A stretch of 14,174 nucleotides of DNA from Fluviibacter sp048859965 (GCA_048859965.1 JBLIZO010000061.1:1-14174); one strand, 5' to 3'. Positions 6,350 to 13,708 are shown, numbered from the stretch's first letter. A program made the numbers and translations. The notes: a model not told the origin generated them from the letters alone.

Positions 6350-7152
6350 GTGCCGCGTTGTGACAGAAACTTCAGCGGGTCAACGGGTTTGCCCTGGCGT
6401 CGGACTTCAAAGTGCAGCATCACGCTATCGGCGTCGCTATCACCCATCTCGGCGATGCGTTGGCCGCGCTTCACCGTTTCGCCTTCTTTCACCAGAATCT
6501 TGCTGTTATGGGCGTAAGCCGTGAGATAGTTGTTCTCATGCTTCACGATCACAAGGTTGCCATAACCGCGCAACCCGGAACCGGCATACACGACCTTACC
6601 CTCGGCCGCCGCATCGACCGGTTCGCCCATCTTGCCGGCGATATTGATCCCCTTGTTGGAGGAATCATTGAACCCGGCAACCACCTTGCCCTTGGCGGGC
6701 CAGGCGAATTTGACGCCATCTGCCAGGGCGGCTGCCGTGGCCGACGAGGTGCTGGGCATTTCATCCACCGGTTTGACAGGGGCGGGTTTGTTGCTGTCTT
6801 TGGTTGCCTGATCCGCTTTAGTCGCTGGTGGCATATTTGTCGATGCGGGTTTCCTGACCGACTTCTGGGCACTACGCCGGACACACAACGTACGATCCAG
6901 TTGAATGATGTTGGGGTTGCTGATCTGGTTCATCGCGGCAATATCACGATAGTCCGCGCCCGCATCCAATGCAATGCCGATCAGGGTGTCGCCCTTCTTC
7001 ACCGTCCAGGTTTGCGTGCAATCCTTGGGTAACGGCGGATACGGCGATGCAGTCTTACCGTCATCGACCGGTGCCCGCGATAACGAGGTACACGCTGTCA
7101 GCGCTGACAACAGCACACATCCCATCAATACGTTTCTGATTCTTTGCGTCAT
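6346..7152 (-). CDS. nlpD: Murein hydrolase activator NlpD (LysM + degenerate M23 lipoprotein)
   Basis: NlpD is an outer-membrane lipoprotein that activates the cell-division amidase AmiC. The 268-residue protein has a signal peptide with lipobox LTAC (Cys21), one LysM peptidoglycan-binding domain (about 48-91: TWTVKKGDTLIGIA to RTLCV), a Lys/Pro/Ser/Thr linker, and an M23/LytM domain (about 148-265). In active M23 peptidases the first ligands are His and Asp four residues apart; here they are Asn166 and Asn170 (NKGINIAG), so catalysis is unlikely, as in E. coli NlpD. His215 and His247 remain. Cys45 and Cys90 bracket the LysM domain and could form a disulfide. It is shorter than E. coli NlpD (379). 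Its ATG overlaps the pcm stop as ATGA, and its stop overlaps the rpoS ATG. Confidence 0.93.
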   Translation of the reverse strand: MTQRIRNVLMGCVLLSALTACTSLSRAPVDDGKTASPYPPLPKDCTQTWTVKKGDTLIGIALDAGADYRDIAAMNQISNPNIIQLDRTLCVRRSAQKSVRKPASTNMPPATKADQATKDSNKPAPVKPVDEMPSTSSATAAALADGVKFAWPAKGKVVAGFNDSSNKGINIAGKMGEPVDAAAEGKVVYAGSGLRGYGNLVIVKHENNYLTAYAHNSKILVKEGETVKRGQRIAEMGDSDADSVMLHFEVRRQGKPVDPLKFLSQRGT

Positions 7153-7820
7153 TCCACACCCGGCAACATCGGCACAAATTTGACCGGATCGCGTAGCTGT
7201 TCAGTCCAGCCGGTGTCGTTCCGTTCAATGACTAACATTCTCTGTACGGCCGATTCGGTACAAGCACCGAACGGCATGACCATTCTGCCACCAACCGCCA
7301 TTTGCTGTAAAAGTGCTTCCGGCACTTTGGGTGCGGCCGCAGCTAGAATGATCGAATCAAACGGTGCTGCCTCGGGAATCCCCAAATAGCCATCGCCATG
7401 TTTCAGGCGGACGTTAAAACACTTGATCGTCCGCAGATTGATCTTGGCGCGATTCATCAAACCGGCCAGGCGCTCGATTGAATAGACATCTTTCGTCAGA
7501 CCCGCCAATACCGCCGCCTGGTAACCGCAACCCGTGCCGATTTCCAGCGTCTTGCCGAGCGGCCGGTTATCCGCACGCAGGCATTCGATCATGCGGGCCA
7601 CGATAAAGGGTTGCGAAATGGTCTGCCCCTGACCAAGCGGCAACGCCGTGTCTTCATAGGCACGATGCGCAAACGCCTCGTCAACAAACAGGTGGCGCTC
7701 GATCTTGTTGATGGCGCCGAGCACGCCCTTGTCCTGAATGCCCTGCTGTTGCAGTCGTTCAACCATGCGCGCCCGTGTACGCGCTGAAGTCATCCCCTGT
7801 CCGAGTGCCACCCGACTCAT
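7149..7820 (-). CDS. pcm: Protein-L-isoaspartate O-methyltransferase
   Basis: Pcm methylates L-isoaspartyl residues with S-adenosylmethionine, starting repair of aged proteins in the cytoplasm. The 223 residues include the active-site segment TISQPFIVA (68-76, Ser69), SAM motif I LEIGTGCGYQ (92-101), the acidic SIERL (114-118) and the post-motif AAAAPKVPEALLQQM. The family is about 208 residues; the extra N-terminus could mean the start is Met10, though ATG at 7820 follows surE by only 6 nt and fits tight operon packing. It ends in an ATGA overlap with nlpD. The link to surE and rpoS places it with stationary-phase functions. Confidence 0.95.
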   Translation of the reverse strand: MSRVALGQGMTSARTRARMVERLQQQGIQDKGVLGAINKIERHLFVDEAFAHRAYEDTALPLGQGQTISQPFIVARMIECLRADNRPLGKTLEIGTGCGYQAAVLAGLTKDVYSIERLAGLMNRAKINLRTIKCFNVRLKHGDGYLGIPEAAPFDSIILAAAAPKVPEALLQQMAVGGRMVMPFGACTESAVQRMLVIERNDTGWTEQLRDPVKFVPMLPGVE

Positions 7821-7826
7821 AAATAA

Positions 7827-8567
7827 TCAGCCCAACCAGTTGCGTACTGCATCCAGTTGATCGGTGTGCGTCAGATCCAGGCGTAGCGGCGTGATCGAGA
7901 CATAACCCTCGCTGACCGCGTGAAAATCAGTGCCGGGGCCATTATCCTGCGCGGCTCCCGCCGGGCCGACCCAATAGACGGTTTCGCCGCGGGGATTGGT
8001 CGTCCGGATCACGGGTTCGGCCTTATGGCGCTTACCGAGACGACAGACAAGAAAACCGCGAATTGCCTCAAACGGCACATCCGGTACATTCACATTCAGC
8101 AGGACAGGTTGACCCATGGGGCGGTTCAGAAGTTTTTCGCCGAGCATGCGTGCAACGCGACCCGCCGTTTCAAAATGTCGGGCCTCTTTACCGACCAGCG
8201 ATACCGCCATCGACGGCACGCCCAACAGATAGCCTTCGGTCGCCGCTGCCACCGTGCCCGAATACACGGTATCGTCACCCATATTGGCACCGTGATTGAT
8301 GCCGGATACCACCAGATCGGGTAACGGTTCGATCAACCCGGTCACCGCCAGATGCACGCAGTCGGTCGGCGTACCATTAACAAAATGAAAGCCGTTAGGG
8401 GCCGTGCGCAACGTTAACGGCCGATCCAGCGTGAGCGAGTTACTGGCGCCGCTGCGATCCCGTTCGGGCGCGACCACATCAATCCTCCCCAACGGTTGCA
8501 GCAACTCGTGCAATACCCGCAAGCCCGTTGCGAAATAGCCGTCATCGTTGGAAAGTAATATGGTCAT
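7827..8567 (-). CDS. surE: 5'/3'-nucleotidase SurE
   Basis: SurE is a metal-dependent nucleoside monophosphate phosphatase, also acting on short polyphosphate, important for stationary-phase survival. I place the start at ATG 8567, giving 246 residues, because the protein then opens MTILLSNDDGY with metal ligands Asp8 and Asp9 at the exact family positions. An in-frame ATG seven codons upstream (8588) is less likely. Other motifs are RSGASNSLTL and the metal-binding VVSGINHGANMGDDTVYSGT. No strong Shine-Dalgarno is seen at either start. It is the first gene of surE-pcm-nlpD-rpoS; the terminator of the hns-like gene lies just upstream, so the operon needs its own promoter between about 8568 and 8630. 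A -10-like TAGTAT (8598-8603) is present without a clear -35. Confidence 0.95.
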   Translation of the reverse strand: MTILLSNDDGYFATGLRVLHELLQPLGRIDVVAPERDRSGASNSLTLDRPLTLRTAPNGFHFVNGTPTDCVHLAVTGLIEPLPDLVVSGINHGANMGDDTVYSGTVAAATEGYLLGVPSMAVSLVGKEARHFETAGRVARMLGEKLLNRPMGQPVLLNVNVPDVPFEAIRGFLVCRLGKRHKAEPVIRTTNPRGETVYWVGPAGAAQDNGPGTDFHAVSEGYVSITPLRLDLTHTDQLDAVRNWLG

Positions 8568-8606
8568 GATCGCGTAAGGATACCGCATGCGGCCCGGATA
8601 CTACGG

Positions 8607-8619
8607 TCTTCGGCGAAGA
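8607..8619. promoter_or_regulatory. 13-bp perfect palindrome upstream of surE
   Basis: TCTTCGGCGAAGA is two 6-bp arms around one central base. It lies between the upstream terminator and surE, about 40 bp before the preferred start and just upstream of a -10-like TAGTAT (8598-8603). The loop is too small for an RNA hairpin, so a dimeric repressor or activator site is the more natural reading. This is speculative. Confidence 0.3.
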
Positions 8620-8630
8620 AATTCCCCATA

Positions 8631-8659
8631 AAAAAGGAGGCTTGAACGGCCTCCTTTTT
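8631..8659 (-). terminator. Intrinsic terminator of the hns-like gene
   Basis: Arms AAAAAGGAGGC (8631-8641) and GCCTCCTTTTT (8649-8659) form an 11-bp stem with a 7-nt loop. On the minus strand it is followed by a T-run, 20 nt after the hns-like stop codon. It separates that gene from the surE operon. By symmetry it could also work on the plus strand. Confidence 0.88.
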
Positions 8660-8678
8660 ATATGGGAGAAAGCGCCGA

Positions 8679-9014
8679 TTAACGAATCAGCAAACTCTCC
8701 AGCGTTTTACCCTGATTCAGCGCCGCCTGGACCCACAGCGGTTTACGACCACGACCCGTCCAGGTTTCAGCCGGGTTCGACGGATTGGCATATTTCGGGG
8801 CGACCGGCTTACGGACGCCCGACGACTTACGCGATTTTTTCGTGCCCGCCAATTCTTCCAGCGAATAACCATGCTCACGGGCAATCGCCTTCAGTTTTTC
8901 AATGGCGGCTTCGCGGGCGGCGCTGGATGCTTCTTCCGTGCGACGCTTGATTTCAGCCGGCACTTTTTTCAGCAGGTCTTTCAATTGATCAATATTCAGG
9001 CTGGACAGTTCCAT
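8679..9014 (-). CDS. H-NS family nucleoid-associated protein
   Basis: This 111-residue DNA-binding protein likely bridges and silences AT-rich DNA. The N-terminal half (about 4-47) is a charged helix suited to coiled-coil dimerisation. A Lys/Arg/Ser-rich linker (58-71) leads to the C-terminal H-NS domain KYANPSNPAETW plus TGRGRKPLW (74-94), whose GRGRKP is the AT-hook-like minor-groove element. The ending LNQGKTLESLLI is typical of the Bv3F/beta-type H-NS group. The start ATG at 9014 is supported by GGAG (9020-9023) 5 nt upstream. It is monocistronic, with its own promoter (9077-9105) in an AT-rich region and terminator (8631-8659). Self-repression through that region is plausible but inferred. 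Confidence 0.92.
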   Translation of the reverse strand: MELSSLNIDQLKDLLKKVPAEIKRRTEEASSAAREAAIEKLKAIAREHGYSLEELAGTKKSRKSSGVRKPVAPKYANPSNPAETWTGRGRKPLWVQAALNQGKTLESLLIR

Positions 9015-9019
9015 TTTAT

Positions 9020-9023
9020 CTCC
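9020..9023 (-). promoter_or_regulatory. Ribosome binding site of the hns-like gene
   Basis: GGAG on the minus strand, 5 nt before the ATG at 9014-9012. It fixes the start of the hns-like gene. Confidence 0.7.
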
Positions 9024-9053
9024 GAGGTCATGAAATTAAATTAAACAAGGCAG

Positions 9054-9123
9054 GATTTAATTCACCAATGACGAAGATTCTAATCCTCAAAATTTATAAA
9101 CACAAGAATGATTGATTTAATTC
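9054..9123. repeat. Direct repeat GATTTAATTC flanking the hns-like promoter
   Basis: The 10-mer GATTTAATTC occurs at 9054-9063 and 9114-9123, exactly 60 bp apart. The predicted -10 (9077-9082) and -35 (9100-9105) lie between the copies. The surrounding 9040-9170 is clearly AT-richer than the genes around it and also holds the palindrome GTTAAATTAAC (9158-9168). No gene is seen between 9015 and 9198. Confidence 0.5.
9077..9105 (-). promoter_or_regulatory. Putative sigma70 promoter of the hns-like gene
   Basis: On the minus strand, TTGTGT (9100-9105) and TAGAAT (9077-9082) are separated by 17 bp. The -35 matches 3/6 and the -10 matches 5/6. The leader would be about 55 nt. An overlapping TATAAA lies in the spacer but has a poorer -35. 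Confidence 0.45.
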
Positions 9124-9198
9124 CCAACGCCCGCCGCCTTTTACATACACATACACGGTTAAATTAACGCCGTAAGCACCGTACCAAACCACCCCAAC

Positions 9199-9226
9199 AA
9201 AAAAGCCAACCGGTGAAGGTTGGCTT
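9199..9226 (-). terminator. Intrinsic terminator of tRNA-Pro
   Basis: AAGCCAACC (9203-9211) pairs perfectly with GGTTGGCTT (9218-9226) around a 6-nt loop. On the minus strand it is followed by a run of six T (A-run 9199-9204). It lies 19 nt past the tRNA 3' end. Confidence 0.88.
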
Positions 9227-9245
9227 AGTCGCTGGATCTAATCAT

Positions 9246-9323
<78 letters not shown>

Positions 9324-9333
9324 CTCGGCCGGT

Positions 9334-9362
9334 ATTGTACGGCATTAACGTCATTAGCTCAA
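9334..9362 (-). promoter_or_regulatory. Promoter of tRNA-Pro
   Basis: On the minus strand, TTGAGC (9357-9362) and TACAAT (9334-9339) are 17 bp apart, matching consensus at 4/6 and 5/6. The GC-rich discriminator ACCGGCC follows, as in stable-RNA promoters under stringent control. The start would leave only about 4-5 nt before the mature tRNA 5' end. Confidence 0.65.
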
Positions 9363-9369
9363 TGAACGC

Positions 9370-9801
9370 TCAGTATTTCAGGAGCTGAATCACGTCGTCG
9401 AGCGCCGCCTTCAGCCCTGCCGGTGCCTGCTCCAGGGTTTGCGGCGCGGCCATGGCGAGGGGGTGTGCGTTAGCGTTCCCGTTAGCAGCCGCAGGCCTGA
9501 GTTGAATACGTGCGCCGTGAATGGTGTAGCCCTGATCGTAGAGCAGTTCGCGGATACGACGCACGAGCAACACCTCGTGATGCTGATAATAACGACGATT
9601 TCCCCGACGCTTGAGCGGCTTGAGTTGGGTGAACTCCTGCTCCCAGTAACGCAGCACATGCGCCTTGACACCACACAGATCGCTGACTTCGCCGATCGTG
9701 AAATAGCGCTTGGCCGGGATCGGCGGCAGCGTCGATGTGGATGGCGTTGCCGCTTCCGGAACCGCCGACGCGACGGCAGGCTGATGAAACAGATCGGTCA
9801 T
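9370..9801 (-). CDS. MerR family transcriptional regulator next to ihfA
   Basis: The 143-residue protein has a Pro/Thr/Ala-rich head (1-30), then a MerR-type winged helix (about 31-100): RYFTIGEVSDLCGVKAHVLR followed by YWEQEF, KRRGNRRYY and VRRIRELLYDQGYTI. The dimerisation part is short, with an Ala/Asn-rich linker and a final helix (LKAALDDVIQLLKY). It has only one Cys (43) and none of the clustered metal-binding Cys of MerR/CueR/SoxR, so the signal is unknown. This gene is regularly found after ihfA in beta- and gammaproteobacteria, but its targets are not established. It starts 16 nt after the ihfA stop without a strong RBS and is followed by the tRNA-Pro promoter. Confidence 0.88.
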   Translation of the reverse strand: MTDLFHQPAVASAVPEAATPSTSTLPPIPAKRYFTIGEVSDLCGVKAHVLRYWEQEFTQLKPLKRRGNRRYYQHHEVLLVRRIRELLYDQGYTIHGARIQLRPAAANGNANAHPLAMAAPQTLEQAPAGLKAALDDVIQLLKY

Positions 9802-9817
9802 GACAGGTCGCTACAAA

Positions 9818-10123
9818 TCAGTTTTGGGGCGCTTTCTGAATGCGCTCGACTTCATCCTTGAGCTTCTGGCTCGGATGAAAGGTCACAACACGGCGTGCCG
9901 AAATGGGGATCTCTTCGCCGGTCTTCGGGTTACGCCCCGGACGCTGCGGCTTGTCACGCAACTGGAAATTGCCAAAGCCCGACAGCTTGACCCACTGCCC
10001 TACCGTCAAGGTATCGGCAATTTCGGTGAAAAACGCTTCGACCATATCCTTGGATTCGCGCTTATTGAGGCCGAGATTCTCGAACAGGATGTCGGAAACT
10101 TCCGCCTTGGTCAGTGTCGTCAT
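9818..10123 (-). CDS. ihfA: Integration host factor subunit alpha
   Basis: IHF-alpha pairs with IHF-beta to bend DNA sharply at specific sites. From ATG 10123 the product has 101 residues and opens MTTLTKAEVSDILFENLGL, closely like the E. coli protein. Key parts are VKLSGFGNFQLRDK (45-58), the beta-arm RPGRNPKTGE (61-70) with intercalating Pro66, and ARRVVTFHPSQKLK. ARRVVTF and the dimer-interface segment fit IhfA rather than HU. The frame is open 13 codons further up, to an ATG at 10162, but that codon lies in the loop of a hairpin and the extra residues are not part of the family. GGAAG about 11 nt before ATG 10123 can serve as RBS. It lies between pheT and merR, the classical pheST-ihfA order. 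Confidence 0.94.
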   Translation of the reverse strand: MTTLTKAEVSDILFENLGLNKRESKDMVEAFFTEIADTLTVGQWVKLSGFGNFQLRDKPQRPGRNPKTGEEIPISARRVVTFHPSQKLKDEVERIQKAPQN

Positions 10124-10150
10124 AATGCCAGTCTTCCGGAAAACAGAGTG

Positions 10151-10170
10151 GGCAGGCTGCATCGCCTGCC
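10151..10170 (-). promoter_or_regulatory. Hairpin between pheT and ihfA
   Basis: GGCAGGC (10151-10157) and GCCTGCC (10164-10170) form a perfect 7-bp stem with a 6-nt loop. On the minus strand it is followed by CACTCTGTTTTCC, too weak a U-run for a sure intrinsic terminator. It could be a partial terminator, a processing site or a stability element setting the pheT to ihfA ratio. Confidence 0.5.
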
Positions 10171-10200
10171 GAATAAACTTGGGTAATAATTTTAGCGGTT

Positions 10201-12579
10201 TTAGCTTCGCAAGGCCGCACCAGCCGCCGCAAGTCGCGCCAGCAATTGCGCCATGATGGCGTCAACCATTTGATCTTCAAGGGTTCTCTCAGTATCCTGC
10301 AAGGTGAAGCGGAAGGCAAGGCTTTTTGCCCCTTCCGGCACACCCTTGCCTTGATATTGGTCAAACAAGGTTATATCGCGCAGCACTGGCGGCGCGTCCT
10401 TCCTGAGCTGGTCGAGCAGCGATTGGACAGGCACTGCTGCATCCACCACGACCGCCAGATCACGGAACACAACCGGGAAGGCAGAGACCGGCGCATAAGT
10501 CGGCACGATAGCCGGGGTCAAGGCATCGATATCGAGTTCAAACAGGATCGGCGCGGATTCCAGTTCGTATTTCTGCACCCAACGCGGATGCAGCTCACCG
10601 AGCCAACCGACCGACTGGCCATCGCGCAGAATGTGCGCCGAACGACCCGGATGAAACGCCGGATGCGTCGCCGCGTCGAAACGCAAAACGCCGGTGCTGT
10701 TCAGTGCCGCCACATCCGCCTTGATGTCGAAAAAATCAGCTGAGCGCGCTTTGGCACCCCACTGCTCGGGCACAACAGCGCCCCAGCTCAGGCCGCCGAC
10801 GTGCAAGGTCTGGCGGTAACCTTCGACCTGACCAGCAGTCATCGCGCTCGCACGCTCGAATACACGACCCGTCTCGAATATCTGCAGGCGTGGCTGACGG
10901 CGGCGCTGGTTATGCGCCAGCGTATTGATCAGGCCGCCGATCAGCGAGGAGCGCATCACCGACAGATGGCTGGCAATAGGGTTCGCCAGCGCAACCGGTT
11001 CGGCATTCGCTGCAAAGTCCTGCTCCCAGGCTTCGGGCGTAAACGCCAGATTGATGACTTCCTGATAACCCCGTTCGACCAGCGTATCGCGCAGTGCACT
11101 CAGCGGGCGCTGCGTCTCGGTCTGTGCCTGCATGACCATCGGACCAACCGGCGCTTTGGCTGGAATGTGGTCGTAACCAATAACGCGGGCGACTTCTTCA
11201 ATGAGGTCTTCTTCGATCGTCAGGTCATGGCGCCAGCTGGGTGGGACGATCACGACGCCGCCATCCACAATTTGAGGTTGGAAACCCAGGCGTTCGAAGA
11301 TGGCCTGAATCTCTGCATCCGTGGGTTCGACCCCCAGCACCTTGCGGATACGCGCAAAGCGTGCCGTCACCGGTTGGCGCGTCGGTAACGCGGTCACCTG
11401 ATCGACAACGGGGCCCGGTTGGCCACCACAGATGTCGAGAATCAGTTGCGTGATGCGTTCGACACCATTCACCGTGTCGGCAAAATCAACGCCGCGCTCG
11501 AAGCGATGCCCGGCATCGGTGCTGAGCGTCAGCCAGCGGCTACGACCCTGAATCGCCGATGGCAACCAGTAAGCCGCTTCGACAAACACATCGGTGGTGT
11601 TATCCGTGCAGGCGGTACGTTCGCCGCCCATAATGCCAGCCAGACTGATCGGACCCGCCGCATCAGCGATAACGCCATAGCGTGCATCCAACGACACTTC
11701 GGCGCCGCCAAGCAGCGTCAGCTTTTCTGCCGCGTTGGCCCAACGAACCGTCAGACCGCCCTGAACAGCATTCAGATCAAATACGTGGTTCGGACGATTC
11801 AATTCCAACATGACGTAGTTGGAAATATCAACCAGAGCACTGATCGGGCGTAGACCGCAGCGTTCCAGTGCCTGTGTCATCCAGGCTGGCGTTTGGGCTT
11901 TGGCATTAACGCCCTTGATAATGCGTCCCGTGAATCGCCCACAGAGATCGGCAGCCTCGATACTGACCGGCACGGTTTGCTGATGCATTGGCGCGACGGC
12001 TTTAATGTCCGGTGTCTTCACCGGCGTATTGGTGAGCGCCGATACTTCACGCGCAAGACCCAACAGGCCCAGGCAATCCGGGCGGTTCGGCGTGAGCTTG
12101 AGCTCGAGACAAATATCGTCCAGACCAAGCAACTCACGCAGGGGCGTACCTGGTTTTGCATCGGCCGCCAGAATCATGAGGCCATCGCTTTCCTTGGCCA
12201 GACCCAGTTCGACCGCGGCACACAACATGCCAGCCGAGGGTACGCCACGAACCTTGGCTTCCTTGATTTTGAAATCACCCGGCAACACGGCCCCCGGCAG
12301 CGCACACGGCACATTGAGCCCAACGGCGACGTTGCTCGCGCCACAAACGATCTGACGCGGTGCGCCCTCGCCTGCATCGACCTCGCAGACGTTCAAGCGA
12401 TCGGCATCGGGATGCTTGGTGACGGACAGCACATGGCCGACAACGACGTTGTTGAACGGTGGCGCAACGGGGCCGCGTTCTTCCACTTCCAGACCAGCCA
12501 TAGTGAGCAGTTCGGCCAACGCTTCGGATGAGAGATCCGGATTGACGAACTGACGCAGCCAGGATTCCGAGAATTTCAT
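10201..12579 (-). CDS. pheT: Phenylalanine-tRNA ligase beta subunit
   Basis: PheT is the tRNA-binding and editing subunit of the (alpha-beta)2 enzyme that charges tRNA-Phe. The 792-residue length matches the bacterial family. Domains in order: N-terminal MKFSESWLRQFVNP; an EMAP/OB-fold tRNA-binding domain (about 39-150, with KHPDADRLNVCEVD); the LTPNRPDCLGLLGLAREV junction (162-179); the B3/B4 editing domain (about 210-385); the B5 domain (about 400-480, SWRHDLTIEEDLIEEVARVI); the inactive synthetase-like core; and the ferredoxin-fold anticodon-binding domain (about 700-792, ending TERTLEDQMVDAIMAQLL). It follows pheS by 44 nt on the same strand and is surely co-transcribed. No frameshift or truncation is seen. 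Confidence 0.97.
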   Translation of the reverse strand: MKFSESWLRQFVNPDLSSEALAELLTMAGLEVEERGPVAPPFNNVVVGHVLSVTKHPDADRLNVCEVDAGEGAPRQIVCGASNVAVGLNVPCALPGAVLPGDFKIKEAKVRGVPSAGMLCAAVELGLAKESDGLMILAADAKPGTPLRELLGLDDICLELKLTPNRPDCLGLLGLAREVSALTNTPVKTPDIKAVAPMHQQTVPVSIEAADLCGRFTGRIIKGVNAKAQTPAWMTQALERCGLRPISALVDISNYVMLELNRPNHVFDLNAVQGGLTVRWANAAEKLTLLGGAEVSLDARYGVIADAAGPISLAGIMGGERTACTDNTTDVFVEAAYWLPSAIQGRSRWLTLSTDAGHRFERGVDFADTVNGVERITQLILDICGGQPGPVVDQVTALPTRQPVTARFARIRKVLGVEPTDAEIQAIFERLGFQPQIVDGGVVIVPPSWRHDLTIEEDLIEEVARVIGYDHIPAKAPVGPMVMQAQTETQRPLSALRDTLVERGYQEVINLAFTPEAWEQDFAANAEPVALANPIASHLSVMRSSLIGGLINTLAHNQRRRQPRLQIFETGRVFERASAMTAGQVEGYRQTLHVGGLSWGAVVPEQWGAKARSADFFDIKADVAALNSTGVLRFDAATHPAFHPGRSAHILRDGQSVGWLGELHPRWVQKYELESAPILFELDIDALTPAIVPTYAPVSAFPVVFRDLAVVVDAAVPVQSLLDQLRKDAPPVLRDITLFDQYQGKGVPEGAKSLAFRFTLQDTERTLEDQMVDAIMAQLLARLAAAGAALRS

Positions 12580-12623
12580 GCTTGAGGTCTTTCGCTAAAA
12601 TTCGATGTTGAACGCCGCACCAC

Positions 12624-13679
12624 TCAGGCTGCGAACTGATTCAGGAAACGGATATCGCCTTCAAAGAAAAGGCGCAGATCGTTAATGCCATAGCGCAGCA
12701 TCGTCAGACGGTCCGGGCCCATGCCGAAGGCAAAGCCGACATAGCGTTCTGCATCAATCCCGGCCTCGGTTAACACGTTCGGGTGCACCATGCCGCAGCC
12801 GGCCACTTCCAGCCAGCGCCCCTTGAGCGGACCTTCGCCAAACGCCACGTCAATTTCGGCCGATGGCTCGGTAAACGGGAAGAACGACGGACGGAAACGT
12901 ACGTCCAGCTTGTCGGTTTCGAAGAAACGATGCAGAAAATCGATCATGACGCCCTTGAGGCCGGCAAAGGTGACATGCTCGCCGACCCACAGGCCTTCGA
13001 CCTGATGGAACATCGGCGAGTGGGTGGCATCGGAGTCCACACGGTAAACACGACCCGGTGCAATGATGCGAATCTCGGGCATGCCTTCCTTGCCACCGTA
13101 CGTTGCCACATGCCGCTGCATGTAACGTGCCTGAATCGGGCTGGTATGGGTACGCAGCAACACATCCTGCTGGACGTGACCCTGCGTATCCTTCAGGTAG
13201 AAGGTGTCGTGCATCGAGCGTGCCGGGTGATCGTCCGGCGTATTGAGCGCGGTGAAATTGAAATAATCCGTTTCAATCTCCGGGCCTTCGGCCACCGAGA
13301 ACCCCATGGAGGCAAACAACCCTTCAATCCGTTGCAGACTGCGCGTCACCGGGTGTAGCCCACCCCGCGCCACGCCGCGCCCCGGCAGGGTCACGTCCAG
13401 GGCTTCTTCAGCCAGACGCGCGGCCAGTTGTTCCTCTTTGAGTGCTTCGCGCCGCGCGTTGATCGCGGCTTCCATCTGCGTTTTGATCTTGTTGATCTTA
13501 CCGCCCGCTTCTTTACGCTCTTCGACAGGTAGATTGACCAAGCCTTTGAGCGCTTCGGTCACCATACCGCTCTTACCCAGGTAACGCGCTTTGGTCACTT
13601 CCAGTGCATCGCCGTCCTTGACGGCGGCCAGTGCTTCCGACAACTCGGACAGAAGGGCTTCGGAATTCAGCGATGACAT
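12624..13679 (-). CDS. pheS: Phenylalanine-tRNA ligase alpha subunit
   Basis: PheS is the catalytic class II subunit, forming Phe-AMP and charging tRNA-Phe. I start it at ATG 13679 (351 residues) because GAGG (13686-13689) lies 6 nt upstream and the protein then begins with the family's N-terminal coiled coil (about 1-95, including ARYLGKSG). The frame is open a further 32 codons upstream, but those run through the rplT terminator. Class II motif 1 is near HPARSMHDTFYL (151-162), motif 2 spans RTHTSPIQARYM to the IRIIAPGRVYRVDSDATHS region (176-221), and motif 3 is GFAFGMGPDRLTMLRYG (315-331). It is slightly longer than E. coli PheS (327). It lies behind the L20 terminator, which may act as an attenuator, so pheST expression depends on read-through or a promoter in the 13680-13757 leader. 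Confidence 0.96.
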   Translation of the reverse strand: MSSLNSEALLSELSEALAAVKDGDALEVTKARYLGKSGMVTEALKGLVNLPVEERKEAGGKINKIKTQMEAAINARREALKEEQLAARLAEEALDVTLPGRGVARGGLHPVTRSLQRIEGLFASMGFSVAEGPEIETDYFNFTALNTPDDHPARSMHDTFYLKDTQGHVQQDVLLRTHTSPIQARYMQRHVATYGGKEGMPEIRIIAPGRVYRVDSDATHSPMFHQVEGLWVGEHVTFAGLKGVMIDFLHRFFETDKLDVRFRPSFFPFTEPSAEIDVAFGEGPLKGRWLEVAGCGMVHPNVLTEAGIDAERYVGFAFGMGPDRLTMLRYGINDLRLFFEGDIRFLNQFAA

Positions 13680-13685
13680 AGTCAA

Positions 13686-13689
13686 CCTC
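13686..13689 (-). promoter_or_regulatory. Ribosome binding site that decides the pheS start
   Basis: TTGAGG on the minus strand ends 6 nt before ATG 13679-13677. It argues against the longer open frame starting at 13775. Confidence 0.75.
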
Positions 13690-13708
13690 AAATAAATGCT
13701 TTCAGAAC

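Noticed and set aside
9143..9156. Short tandem ACATAC repeat in the hns-like upstream region
   Set aside because: Only a little over two copies, so it is compatible with chance in this low-complexity stretch.
10124..10162. N-terminal extension of IHF-alpha by 13 codons
   Set aside because: The upstream ATG sits in a hairpin loop, and the extra residues are absent from the family.
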